DNA of 7,655 nt, taken from JBDKTK01 sp039680225 (GTDB lineage Bacteria > Desulfobacterota > Syntrophia > Syntrophales > UBA4778). The notes beneath the pieces are model-generated. The model saw only the letters and a program-made list of their open reading frames with translations. It was not told the origin of the DNA and searched no databases. This document shows, in pieces, positions 1 to 6,484 of this stretch. The stretch lies in assembly GCA_039680225.1 (NCBI GenBank), contig JBDKTK010000148.1, forward strand, positions 1 to 7,655, read 5' to 3'. The position numbers and the translations under genes are program-made. Position 1 is the first letter of the stretch. Each line of letters starts with the position of its first letter.

Positions 1-223
1 TCGTAAACCTCCTCCCGTCAATGGCTTCATAGTCCCGGAGGCGCAATATCAGGGATGAATGGTTCACCTTTGAGCTGATAAGAAACCTGTAGACGGCCAT
101 CAGCCAGGTGTTCGTCTTCCACTGGAGCAGGTCCCCTGTTTCCATTTCATCTTTCACTTCGTTGTAGCGGGCGAGTTTCGGATTGTATTCATCCATTGTA
201 TGTCTTCTGTAGATATCCTTCAT
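1..223 (-). CDS. Partial gene, probable permuted papain-like (YiiX/NlpC-P60 type) hydrolase, N-terminus only
   Basis: An open frame starts at ATG 223 and runs off the left edge, giving 74 residues. The start is supported by AGGGAG at 229-234 (minus strand), five bases before the ATG; a second ATG at codon 10 is possible. The readable part has a charged N-terminus, then TGDLLQW (residues 29-35), an aliphatic/aromatic helix, and NHSSLILRL (54-62) followed by DYEAIDGRRFT (64-74). In circularly permuted NlpC/P60 proteins (YiiX/YebB group, often thiol peptidases or amidases/acyl-hydrolases acting on wall or lipid), a GD-hydrophobic strand is followed by a catalytic His in an 'SHxxhhh' strand, with the Cys nearer the C-terminus. 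His55 would be that residue; the Cys lies outside the window. The match is by motif and spacing only, so the family is tentative. The gene is divergent from the cyclase gene. No signal peptide is visible. Confidence 0.6.
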   Translation of the reverse strand, partial: MKDIYRRHTMDEYNPKLARYNEVKDEMETGDLLQWKTNTWLMAVYRFLISSKVNHSSLILRLRDYEAIDGRRFT

Positions 224-606
224 TTCCGCTCCCTGATCCGTTTTCCGGATGTGTCCTTTGCCGCAATTACAAAATATATGGCATGGGCCGGATCAAAAAA
301 CTACAAATTTCACTACAGGATAAAAGACAAACGTAAATCCAGTCAGAGCAAATGCGGCCGTCAAGAAAATCGGAAATGAAACAGGACGGACCTTGCCATT
401 TTTCCCAATCATAGCCGGTTCCGGGTGAATCGTGCCATACCGCAAACACAATCAAAAGAACAAACATTTATCAATTTATCTACAATATTCTTGACAATCT
501 GTCTATAAACCTTTTATATAATTAGCAAAACCACCCACACACTTATTTATCGCGCAGTTTTGTTACCAACTTTTTTAGAGAGCCTCCATACTGAACAGGT
601 TCTGAC
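224..606. other. Divergent intergenic region, AT-rich
   Basis: These 383 bases separate the leftward hydrolase-like gene from the rightward cyclase gene. The part nearest the cyclase gene (about 460-560) is clearly AT-richer than the flanking genes and holds the sigma70-like promoter listed separately. The left part must hold the promoter of the minus-strand gene, but I see no convincing -35/-10 pair there; the best is a TTGATC on the minus strand at 291-296 followed by AT-rich sequence. A 66-codon minus-strand frame at 267-467 has no ribosome site and no protein-like features, and I do not call it a gene. No RNA gene or repeat is seen. Confidence 0.6.
491..522 (+). promoter_or_regulatory. 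Sigma70-type promoter for the cyclase gene
   Basis: A perfect -35 box TTGACA lies at 491-496. An AT-rich -10 region follows: TATATA at 515-520 (18-base spacer), overlapping a perfect TATAAT at 517-522 (20-base spacer). The 18-base spacing is the more usual geometry. The start codon at 607 then leaves a leader of about 75-80 bases. The site is the only strong housekeeping-type promoter I see in this intergenic region and it points at the cyclase gene. Confidence 0.65.
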
Positions 607-3600
607 ATGGTGTTGTGCCCGGAATGCAAATTTGAGAATCGGGATTCTGCGAATTTCTGCCTGAATTGCGGAACGGCGCTCGAACGGAAATGCGTTCAAT
701 GCGGGCACATAATCCCTTCCCAGGCAAATTTCTGCGACCATTGCGGCAAAAGCGTCGCCGATATCCTGATCCGGGGAAATATCCCCTCCCTCTCCGCCAC
801 GGAAGGCGAGCGCAAATTCGTCACCGCCCTCTTCTGCGACCTGTCCGGGTATACGTTATTATCCGGCAGGCTCGACCCTGAAGAATTGAAGGAATTAATG
901 ACCGGCATTCTGGGAGAGTCGGCCAGGGTTATAGTCAAATACGGGGGATTTGTGGAAAAGTCCATCGGCGATGCCACGATGGCCCTGTTTGGTGCCATAG
1001 AGGCCCACGAGGACGACCCGGTAAGGGCGATCAGGGCGGCCATGGAAATCCATGAGGCCATCAGGACATCAAGCATCCTTGCCGGCAAGGCAGGACAGCC
1101 GGTGGCGATGCATACCGGCATCAACACGGGCCTCGTCGTGACCGGGGAAGTATCGCTGAAGGACGGCACCCACGGCGTGCTTGGAGATACAATCAATGTG
1201 GCCGCCCGCCTGGTCGGCCTCGCCAAAATGGACCAGATAGTCGTGGGGCCGGAAACCTACAGGCAGGCGGAAGGATATTTCGATTTTGAAAAACTGGAGC
1301 CCGCAACTGTCAAGGGCAAGACGGAGCCGCTGCAGCTTTACAGGGTCCTCCAAGCCAGGCAGGAGCCGATAAAGACCCACAGGCACGCAGAGCTGAACTC
1401 GGAGCTGATCGGCCGCGATGCGGAAATGGCCCTGCTGGCGCAAGCCGTTGAATACCTGAAAAGGGGAACCGTTTCGGTCATCTCGATAATCGGCGACGTG
1501 GGAACCGGCAAAAGCCGGCTCGTCGAGGAGTTCAAATCCTCCCTGGCGGATGGCGATGTCCGCTGGTTCGAAGGGCATTGTTACGCCTATACCCAGAACA
1601 CCCCTTATTACCCGCTGACGAACCTGCTGAGCCGCGCGTGGCACATCAAAGAGGGCGACCTGCTTGAAAAGATAAAAGAAAGAGTTGAATTATCGGCAAG
1701 GTCCCTGGTGGGAAACAATGAGGACATTATCCGGTTTGTCGCCGGTCTTTATTCCATCCAGTACCCCGAGTTCGGCCAGGTCAGCCCGGAAGCCTGGAAG
1801 GCCGGCCTGCACGGGGCGGTGCACGAATTGATCGCCGGGCTGTGCCGTTTAGGGCCGGCCGTGATCTGCGTCGAGGACCTCCATTGGTCCGACCCTTCCT
1901 CGCTCGAACTGTTGCGGGGCATCCTTTTCAACCAGAGGAACCCGGCCCTGTTCCTGTGCGTCTACAGGCCTGCGCCCAACTTATTTCCGCAGGAGCAGAC
2001 CCGGGAAATCATCCTGAAGGACCTGTCGCCTGAAGATTCCCAGAGAATGGTGGAATCCATCCTGAGGTCGAAATCCATTCCCGCCGAACTGAGAAATTTC
2101 ATCCACGGCAAGGTGGAAGGGAACCCCTTCTACCTCAAGGAGGTCATTTTCTCCCTGCTCGATACCGATGTCCTGGTCAACAGGGGCGGCATATGGGCCC
2201 TCAACAAGCCCATCGAACCGGAAAGCATACCGCCCAACGTGCAGGGGCTGATATCTGCCCGGCTTGACCGGCTGGGCCCGGCGGCAAAGAAGGTCCTCCA
2301 GGAGGCTTCGGTCATCGGCCGGTCGTTCATGTACGATATCCTGAAGCGGACGACGGACCTCAAGGACAAGGTTGATTCAAGCCTCGCTGCGCTTGAGCGG
2401 CTTGACCTGGTCCAGCCCAAGGCAGGCGCCACGGACAGGGAATATATTTTCAAGCATGTCATCACCCAGGAAGTGGTTTACAGCGGCCTCCTGAAAAAAG
2501 ACCGGCAGAAGATGCATGAGAAAATAGGCCGGGTCATGGAGGACGTTTTTCAGCAGAGGCTCCCGGATTTTTACGAGTCGCTGGCCTTTCATTACAACCA
2601 GGCGCAGTCCTCCCGGAAAGCTGTCGAATACCTCGTCAAGTCCGCGGGGAAGAGCCTGGCCAGGTACGCCCTGGATGAGGCCCACCAGCATTACAGGGAG
2701 GCCTTTGAAATCCTCAAGGGCATTTCCGGGCGGTCCAGGGCAGAGACCGAGTTCCTCGTCGACGTGCTGCTCGAGTGGGCTGTGATTTTTTACCGCCGCT
2801 GCCATTTCTTCGAACTCATAGACCTGCTGAAAAGCCATGAATCCCTGGTCGTCTTTCTGGGAGATGAAGAGAGGACGGGGATGTTCTATGCCCGGCTCGG
2901 TGCGGCCCTGAACTGGAGCAACAACATGACCGAGGCGCTCTCGTACCTGACCAGGGCCCTTGAAACAGGCGAGCGGACCGGCAGCGAAAAGGTCATAAGC
3001 TCTGCATACACCTTTCTCCCCTGGTGCTACAACGATCTCGGCATGCTCGACGAAGCCGTTGAGTGCGGCAGGAAAGCCCAGGAACTTGCGATGTACAAAA
3101 CCGACCCGGACTTCTTCCGGCATGTCTCGTTTTACATCGGTTTTGCCCGGTATTTCCGGGGCGACGTCGTGGAATCCAGGGAAACTGGGGAACTGATAAT
3201 CGATTTCGCCAACAGGCATTCGCGCCGGGAATGCCTGTCCGACGGCTACCTGTGCCTCACGTTCTCCGATCTTGTAGCCGGGGATTTCCCCTCGGCAATC
3301 GATAATATAAAAAAATCCTACCGGTTTGCCCTGGACCCGTTGATAAAAATAACGGCGACAACCTTGCTGGGGATGACCTATGTCTCCGCAGGCAAATACC
3401 AGGAAGCAAAAAAAATCCTCGACGAATTGACTGTAATGACCGGCTCGTGCCATTCATTTCCCCACGGCACGGTAGCCAAGCTGTACACGGGGATCATAAC
3501 TGTCATCAACGGCGACCTCAAAAGGGGGATTACGATGATAGAGGAAGTGTCCCGGGAGTACCTCGACAGCAAATTGAAATACCGCTACGCCGTATGCAAC

Positions 3601-3945
3601 CATCTTCTCGGGCAGATCTATTCCCAGCTCGTCCCCGGTGCGGAAGGAGGAACCAAGATAAGTTTTTCCTTTATCGTTAAAAATTTCGGCTTCCTGATCA
3701 AGACCGTCCCGTCTGCTTTCCGAAAGGCTAAATTTCATTTCCTCAAGGCCGTCGAGGTCTCGGACGAGATCGGCGCAATGAGCATCCTAGGACAGGCCTG
3801 GTACGATTTAGGATACCTGTACGGGTCCAGGGGGCAGCTCCAGAAGGGCCGGGACTGCATTGAAAAATCAATCGCCGTGTTTGAGAAATGCAAAGCCGGT
3901 CCCTTCCTGAACAGGGCCAAAGAATCTTTAGCCTCGTTCAAGTAG
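607..3945 (+). CDS. Zinc-ribbon / class III adenylate-guanylate cyclase / AAA ATPase / TPR signalling protein
   Basis: A 1112-residue cytoplasmic multidomain regulator. Two tandem zinc ribbons come first (C4, C7, C18, C21 and C29, C32, C43, C46). A class III nucleotide cyclase domain follows at about 68-250: metal-binding Asp78 (FCDLSGY) and Asp122 (KSIGD), Lys118 at the purine-binding site, and Asn197 and Arg201 of the transition-state motif (GDTINVAAR). An AAA/STAND-like ATPase spans about 267-600, with Walker A GDVGTGKS at 296-303 and Walker B VICVED at 419-424. The C-terminal 450 or so residues are helical and TPR-like, for example around 760-830 and 1045-1095. The architecture is known from soluble cyclases of many environmental bacteria and would make cAMP or cGMP under control of the ATPase/TPR sensor; the signal is unknown. 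One position is odd: the second purine-selecting residue (usually Asp or Thr, seven before Asn197) is Gly190. ATG 607 is the first start in frame, with a weak AGG seven bases upstream. There is no partner gene on this strand. Confidence 0.93.
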   Translation: MVLCPECKFENRDSANFCLNCGTALERKCVQCGHIIPSQANFCDHCGKSVADILIRGNIPSLSATEGERKFVTALFCDLSGYTLLSGRLDPEELKELMTGILGESARVIVKYGGFVEKSIGDATMALFGAIEAHEDDPVRAIRAAMEIHEAIRTSSILAGKAGQPVAMHTGINTGLVVTGEVSLKDGTHGVLGDTINVAARLVGLAKMDQIVVGPETYRQAEGYFDFEKLEPATVKGKTEPLQLYRVLQARQEPIKTHRHAELNSELIGRDAEMALLAQAVEYLKRGTVSVISIIGDVGTGKSRLVEEFKSSLADGDVRWFEGHCYAYTQNTPYYPLTNLLSRAWHIKEGDLLEKIKERVELSARSLVGNNEDIIRFVAGLYSIQYPEFGQVSPEAWKAGLHGAVHELIAGLCRLGPAVICVEDLHWSDPSSLELLRGILFNQRNPALFLCVYRPAPNLFPQEQTREIILKDLSPEDSQRMVESILRSKSIPAELRNFIHGKVEGNPFYLKEVIFSLLDTDVLVNRGGIWALNKPIEPESIPPNVQGLISARLDRLGPAAKKVLQEASVIGRSFMYDILKRTTDLKDKVDSSLAALERLDLVQPKAGATDREYIFKHVITQEVVYSGLLKKDRQKMHEKIGRVMEDVFQQRLPDFYESLAFHYNQAQSSRKAVEYLVKSAGKSLARYALDEAHQHYREAFEILKGISGRSRAETEFLVDVLLEWAVIFYRRCHFFELIDLLKSHESLVVFLGDEERTGMFYARLGAALNWSNNMTEALSYLTRALETGERTGSEKVISSAYTFLPWCYNDLGMLDEAVECGRKAQELAMYKTDPDFFRHVSFYIGFARYFRGDVVESRETGELIIDFANRHSRRECLSDGYLCLTFSDLVAGDFPSAIDNIKKSYRFALDPLIKITATTLLGMTYVSAGKYQEAKKILDELTVMTGSCHSFPHGTVAKLYTGIITVINGDLKRGITMIEEVSREYLDSKLKYRYAVCNHLLGQIYSQLVPGAEGGTKISFSFIVKNFGFLIKTVPSAFRKAKFHFLKAVEVSDEIGAMSILGQAWYDLGYLYGSRGQLQKGRDCIEKSIAVFEKCKAGPFLNRAKESLASFK

Positions 3946-4028
3946 AGGACCGGCTTCGGGTTGCTCTTCCGCTGAACGGAAAAGCAGGGCAGCCTCATTC
4001 AAAAGTCATTTTTGTGTCCGCAAGATCT

Positions 4029-4229
4029 CTAAATAATAATCCCCTCCACCCGAATTCCCCGGGGACCCATATCATCCAGAAGACACTTCCTTCCGGGGCC
4101 GGCCGGAGATTTGCAAAGGCCCGGGACTCCGTTCTTCACTTCCCCGCAGCAGTTGCCGTCCGCGTAGTACGGGCATTCACTTCCTCCGGGGAAGAGGGGC
4201 GGCTTTTTTATTTTCTTCCTTTTTTTCAA
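4029..4229 (-). CDS. Possible small cysteine-rich protein (66 residues), function unknown
   Basis: The frame opens at TTG 4229 and stops with TAG at 4029. It begins with a Lys-rich stretch. The rest reads like a real domain: C19-P-Y-Y, C27-C28, C39 and C49-LLDDMGPRG, with Gly/Pro turns between them. Five Cys in 31 residues suggest metal binding or disulphides. Codons from about residue 10 to 37 end almost always in G or C, like the neighbouring genes, which a chance frame would not be expected to do. Against it: the only start is TTG, no Shine-Dalgarno precedes it, and its 5' part overlaps the plus-strand terminator, so the Lys run is the complement of the T-tract. A GGAGG six bases before an ATG inside it opens only a different 34-codon frame. 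I do not recognise the family. It could be real, a remnant, or chance. Confidence 0.35.
   Translation of the reverse strand: MKKRKKIKKPPLFPGGSECPYYADGNCCGEVKNGVPGLCKSPAGPGRKCLLDDMGPRGIRVEGIII
4155..4209 (+). terminator. Probable intrinsic terminator downstream of the cyclase gene
   Basis: GCCGTCC (4155-4161) pairs with GGGCGGC (4197-4203), seven pairs including one G-T wobble. The loop carries a second small hairpin, CTTCC (4180-4184) with GGAAG (4190-4194). Immediately after the outer stem comes TTTTTTA and a further T-rich stretch, as expected for an intrinsic terminator. It lies about 210 bases after the cyclase stop, giving a long 3' untranslated tail. The large branched loop is less typical, so the assignment is moderate. 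Confidence 0.5.
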
Positions 4230-4516
4230 TTTTGATGCACTTGCGAAGATTCAAGCCCTCTCGTTCTTTGTCCGCGCGAATGAACCAAGGAATCTCTCTT
4301 GATTTTTTCGGGCAGAATTTCATAAGTGCCTGCCGCCCCTGCGATTTCGCACACAAGGTACAGGGAAAATGTTTGGGGGGAAATATGGGCTGATTGGGGG
4401 TGAATCGAGGGGCCGATGCCCTTGATCAGGACTGATTTTTCAAGGGCGGGATTTAAGGATAACAGTAAACTTTGTTGAAGTCGCACTTACTCTATGCTAC
4501 TGCTCCCTTTCAGAAA

Positions 4517-5161
4517 ATGGGAACAAATCGCGCATCCGGATTGTCTAATGAACCAGAGAAAGGCGCGGCCCCGGAAGACATCGGGGACGGCGATGTCGTC
4601 GCGCGTGTGCGCGGCGGCGACATCGAGTCATTCTCAATACTGGTCCGGAGATACCAGAAAAGGATGCTCAACGTCGCCTACAGGATGTGCGGGGACTATG
4701 AAGATTCCTGCGATATCGTGCAGGACTCGTTCATTTCCGCGTTCAAGGCCCTGAAAGGTTTCCGCGGGGAGGCCGGCTTCCCGACATGGCTGACCGGCAT
4801 AGTAATGAACAACGCGAGGAACAGGCTCAAGCAGAGAAAGGGCGTCCAGTCCAGGACGGTATCCCTTGATGCAGCAGGCGGACAGGGGCAAGACAACGCC
4901 CCGGGTGACATACCCTCCTCTGAGAGGTCCCCTTTCGAACAGCTCGGCAACAAAGAAATCCAGGCGGCCGTCCAGGCCTGTATCGGCACTGTCGAGCCGG
5001 AATTCAGGGAAGTAATGGTCCTGAGGGATATACAGCAGCACTCATATTCCGAGATCGGCGAAATTCTGGGCCTGGCGGAAGGGACCGTCAAATCCCGCCT
5101 GTTCAGGGCGCGCGAGTGCATGAAAGAGTGCCTGAAAAAGAAACTCGGGGGCGTGTTCTGA
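4517..5161 (+). CDS. ECF (extracytoplasmic function) RNA polymerase sigma factor, RpoE-like
   Basis: From ATG 4517 this is a 214-residue sigma factor, a normal ECF length. Region 2 (about 26-107) holds VARVRGGDIESFSILVRRY, the DIVQDSF segment (67-73) and FRGEAGFPTWLTGIVMNNARN, which bind core polymerase and melt and read the -10 element. A Gly/Gln/Ser-rich linker (about 110-145) leads to region 4 (about 148-205), with the helix-turn-helix around HSYSEIGEILGLAEGTVKSR that reads the -35 element. There is no extra C-terminal domain. The start is uncertain: the frame is open back to TTG 4472 (15 more residues, AAGGA twelve bases upstream), and ATG 4517 has no clear ribosome site, but residues before about 20 do not look like conserved sigma sequence. 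Its stop TGA shares a base with the ATG of the anti-sigma gene, so the two are probably translated in a coupled way. A sigmaE-like promoter motif overlaps its first codons. Confidence 0.93.
   Translation: MGTNRASGLSNEPEKGAAPEDIGDGDVVARVRGGDIESFSILVRRYQKRMLNVAYRMCGDYEDSCDIVQDSFISAFKALKGFRGEAGFPTWLTGIVMNNARNRLKQRKGVQSRTVSLDAAGGQGQDNAPGDIPSSERSPFEQLGNKEIQAAVQACIGTVEPEFREVMVLRDIQQHSYSEIGEILGLAEGTVKSRLFRARECMKECLKKKLGGVF
4520..4548 (+). promoter_or_regulatory. ECF-type promoter-like motif overlapping the start of the sigma gene (doubtful)
   Basis: GGAAC at 4520-4524 is followed by ATTGTCTAA at 4540-4548. The nine-base ATTGTCTAA is identical to the -10 region of the promoter before the VIT/vWA gene. 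Spacing is one base longer than in that promoter (17 versus 16 bases between GGAACNN and TCTAA). Autoregulation is usual for ECF sigma genes. However, a transcript from here would begin near 4555, past ATG 4517, and I see no good in-frame start after it. It may be chance, or it may mean the start codon is misplaced. Confidence 0.25.
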
Positions 5162-6312
5162 TGGAATGCAAACGGTTTGAAGACAAACTGAACTCTTCCG
5201 TGGAAAACGGGTTGTCCGGCGACGAACTCCGGGAATTTAAAGACCACCTGGCGTCCTGCCCCCGGTGCGCCCGGGCGCTTGAGGACTTGAGAAAAACGAA
5301 AGGCTGGCTTGGCCGGCTCGAAGAAATCGATCCGCCCCCCTGGTTTGAACAGAAGATCATGCAGGGCGTCAGACAGGAGCACGGCAGGAGGACCTTCTGG
5401 CAAAAGGTATTTCAGCCCCTTCACATAAAACTGCCGGTGCAGGCGCTTGCCACGGCGGTGGTCGTCATAATTGCCATCCAGGTATTCCGGGCGGTTGAAC
5501 CGGAGGTGAAAACCACCCTTGCCCCCGCGCCCGCCCCCGCCCCGGTTGCTGAAGTTGCAGGTAAAACGGACAGCGCCGCCGCCCCGGCTTCGGCAGCTCC
5601 GAAAGCAACTTTGAAAAAGGCGCCCATTCCGGCCGCGCCTTCCGAACAGCAGAAAACCGAGCCGGCTGCCAGGCAACAGTTAAAGAAGGACGAGCCCGTC
5701 AGGAGCATGGCGGAACCCGCAGCCAGACCCTCGCCGCCCTTGGGAGAAAACGCTGCGGAGCGGGCCGCTGCCCCGGCAAAACAACAGGCACACCCGGCTT
5801 CTCCATCAGTCGACTATGCCGGCATCGAAGCTCAAAGGGGAAAAATGATGGAGACATACAGTTCCCGCCTTGACCGGGCAGGAACCGCAGTCGAAAAGGG
5901 AAAGAAAGAGCAGGAAGAGGCGCCCCGCTCTTTTGATTCCCCGGCCCGGAAAAAGGCCAGGACTCCCAAGCCCGCCCCAGCCGGGGCGGCAGCGGCCGGC
6001 TCATACAGCCTGGCCCGGTCAGCGCCTTCTTTCCTGATCAGGTTGAGCCCGCATGCGCCGGAAACCGCGATGGAAGATATCAGGGCGCTGCTGCGGGAAT
6101 TCAATGCCGGAAATATTGCTGTCTTTCCTGCGGCCGGCATCATAACCGCCGACGTGCAGACGGAAAAAATCGCGGAAATCTCCGCAAGGCTTGCCCGTTT
6201 CGGGGAGGTCCGGTCCGTTCCGGCCCAGTCCCCCCCGGCGGGGACAGGAACTGTCCGCCTTTCGATAAACATCGAATCCCCCACCCCTCAAGCCGATGAA
6301 AAGGCCCGCTGA
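5161..6312 (+). CDS. Transmembrane anti-sigma factor with N-terminal zinc finger (ZAS/zf-HC2 type)
   Basis: This 383-residue protein should hold the preceding sigma factor inactive at the inner membrane. The cytoplasmic N-terminus has the anti-sigma zinc-finger signature: Cys3, then His29-x3-Cys33-x2-Cys36. One membrane span lies at about 92-110 (ALATAVVVIIAIQVF). After it comes a long low-complexity linker rich in Ala, Pro and Lys (about 113-280), including APAPAPAP at 121-128. The tail is a small folded-looking domain, about 288-372, with an alternating strand/helix pattern; DUF2275-like domains occur in this place in some anti-sigma proteins, but I cannot confirm that family here. The topology puts linker and tail outside the cytoplasm, where the tail could sense an envelope signal. 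The frame is open back to GTG 5116, but ATG 5161 overlaps the sigma stop as TGATG and starts right before the zinc-finger residues, so I chose it. No strong Shine-Dalgarno is seen, consistent with coupled translation. Confidence 0.88.
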   Translation: MECKRFEDKLNSSVENGLSGDELREFKDHLASCPRCARALEDLRKTKGWLGRLEEIDPPPWFEQKIMQGVRQEHGRRTFWQKVFQPLHIKLPVQALATAVVVIIAIQVFRAVEPEVKTTLAPAPAPAPVAEVAGKTDSAAAPASAAPKATLKKAPIPAAPSEQQKTEPAARQQLKKDEPVRSMAEPAARPSPPLGENAAERAAAPAKQQAHPASPSVDYAGIEAQRGKMMETYSSRLDRAGTAVEKGKKEQEEAPRSFDSPARKKARTPKPAPAGAAAAGSYSLARSAPSFLIRLSPHAPETAMEDIRALLREFNAGNIAVFPAAGIITADVQTEKIAEISARLARFGEVRSVPAQSPPAGTGTVRLSINIESPTPQADEKAR

Positions 6313-6345
6313 GGCTTTTTATAAAATTCCGGATTCCCGCCGCAG

Positions 6346-6378
6346 CCAGCCCTCGAAGCTTTTTTAATCGAGGGCTGG
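6346..6378. terminator. Strong hairpin after the sigma/anti-sigma operon, possible terminator
   Basis: CCAGCCCTCGA (6346-6356) is a perfect inverted repeat of TCGAGGGCTGG (6368-6378): 11 pairs around an 11-base loop containing six T. It begins 34 bases after the anti-sigma stop. No T-tract follows directly; the nearest is eight T at 6403-6410. The right arm can instead pair with CAGCCC (6388-6393), giving a weaker six-pair hairpin nearer the T-tract. It lies upstream of the VIT/vWA promoter, so its most likely role is to end or protect the sigma operon transcript. Confidence 0.45.
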
Positions 6379-6419
6379 AATGACATACAGCCCAGTATCA
6401 AATTTTTTTTCATCTCCCC

Positions 6420-6448
6420 GGAACTTTTTCCCCGCTCCATTGTCTAAC
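6420..6448 (+). promoter_or_regulatory. ECF/sigmaE-type promoter for the VIT/vWA gene
   Basis: GGAACTT at 6420-6426 is the classic -35 element of sigmaE-type ECF promoters. TCTAA at 6443-6447 (within GTCTAAC) follows after 16 bases, the usual spacing for that class, and matches the TCTGA/TCTAA -10 form. A start of transcription near 6454 would leave a leader of about 30 bases ending in the ribosome site. The nearby ECF sigma factor is the obvious candidate to read it, by inference. Confidence 0.65.
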
Positions 6449-6471
6449 CTCACAAAATACCAAAACTGCCT

Positions 6472-6480
6472 TAAGGAGGT
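6472..6480 (+). promoter_or_regulatory. Full-length Shine-Dalgarno site of the VIT/vWA gene
   Basis: TAAGGAGGT is complementary over nine bases to the usual 3' end of bacterial 16S rRNA and lies four bases before ATG 6485 (TGCG between). It fixes the start and suggests high translation once the gene is transcribed. No other gene in the window has a site this strong. Confidence 0.9.
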
Positions 6481-6484
6481 TGCG

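Larger units (their letters stand above)
3946..4516. other. Long intergenic region between the cyclase gene and the sigma operon
   Basis: About 570 bases without an assured gene. It holds a probable terminator (4155-4209) and a minus-strand cysteine-rich ORF (4029-4229), both listed separately. The motif CACTTCC recurs at 4084, 4137 and 4178, and twice continues into TCCGGGG (with one extra T in the first copy); I cannot assign it a role. The stretch 4230-4470 is AT-richer and should contain the promoter of the sigma operon. I find only weak candidates there: TTGATT at 4299-4304 with CATAAG at 4321-4326, and GGATAAC at 4457-4463 with GTC at 4480-4482. No tRNA or known riboswitch is recognised. 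Confidence 0.55.

Noticed and set aside
267..467. 66-codon minus-strand frame beginning with a hydrophobic stretch
   Set aside because: No Shine-Dalgarno before the ATG, composition not protein-like, and it lies in the AT-rich divergent promoter region.
2377..3453. 358-codon open frame on the minus strand
   Set aside because: It lies wholly inside the cyclase gene, whose domains are certain. It is the usual long antisense frame of GC-rich coding DNA and shows no recognisable domain.
4084..4191. Three spaced copies of CACTTCC as a possible operator array
   Set aside because: Copies are short, unevenly spaced (53 and 41 bases) and partly explained by the hairpin and the minus-strand ORF.
4226..4486. 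86-codon minus-strand frame whose TGA stop overlaps the TTG start of the cysteine-rich ORF
   Set aside because: The TTGA overlap looks like coupling, but the frame starts with GTG without a ribosome site and its codon use and sequence do not resemble a real protein.
5521..5545. GC-rich tandem short repeat (GCCCCCGC-like units)
   Set aside because: It simply encodes the Ala-Pro run of the anti-sigma linker; too short to be a separate repeat element.
4696..5676. 326-codon minus-strand frame across the sigma and anti-sigma genes
   Set aside because: Antisense to two well-supported genes; low-complexity Gly/Arg/Phe-rich translation typical of a shadow frame.
6303..6320. Small GCC/GGC hairpin followed by five T at the anti-sigma stop codon
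   Set aside because: Only three firm base pairs, too weak for an intrinsic terminator.
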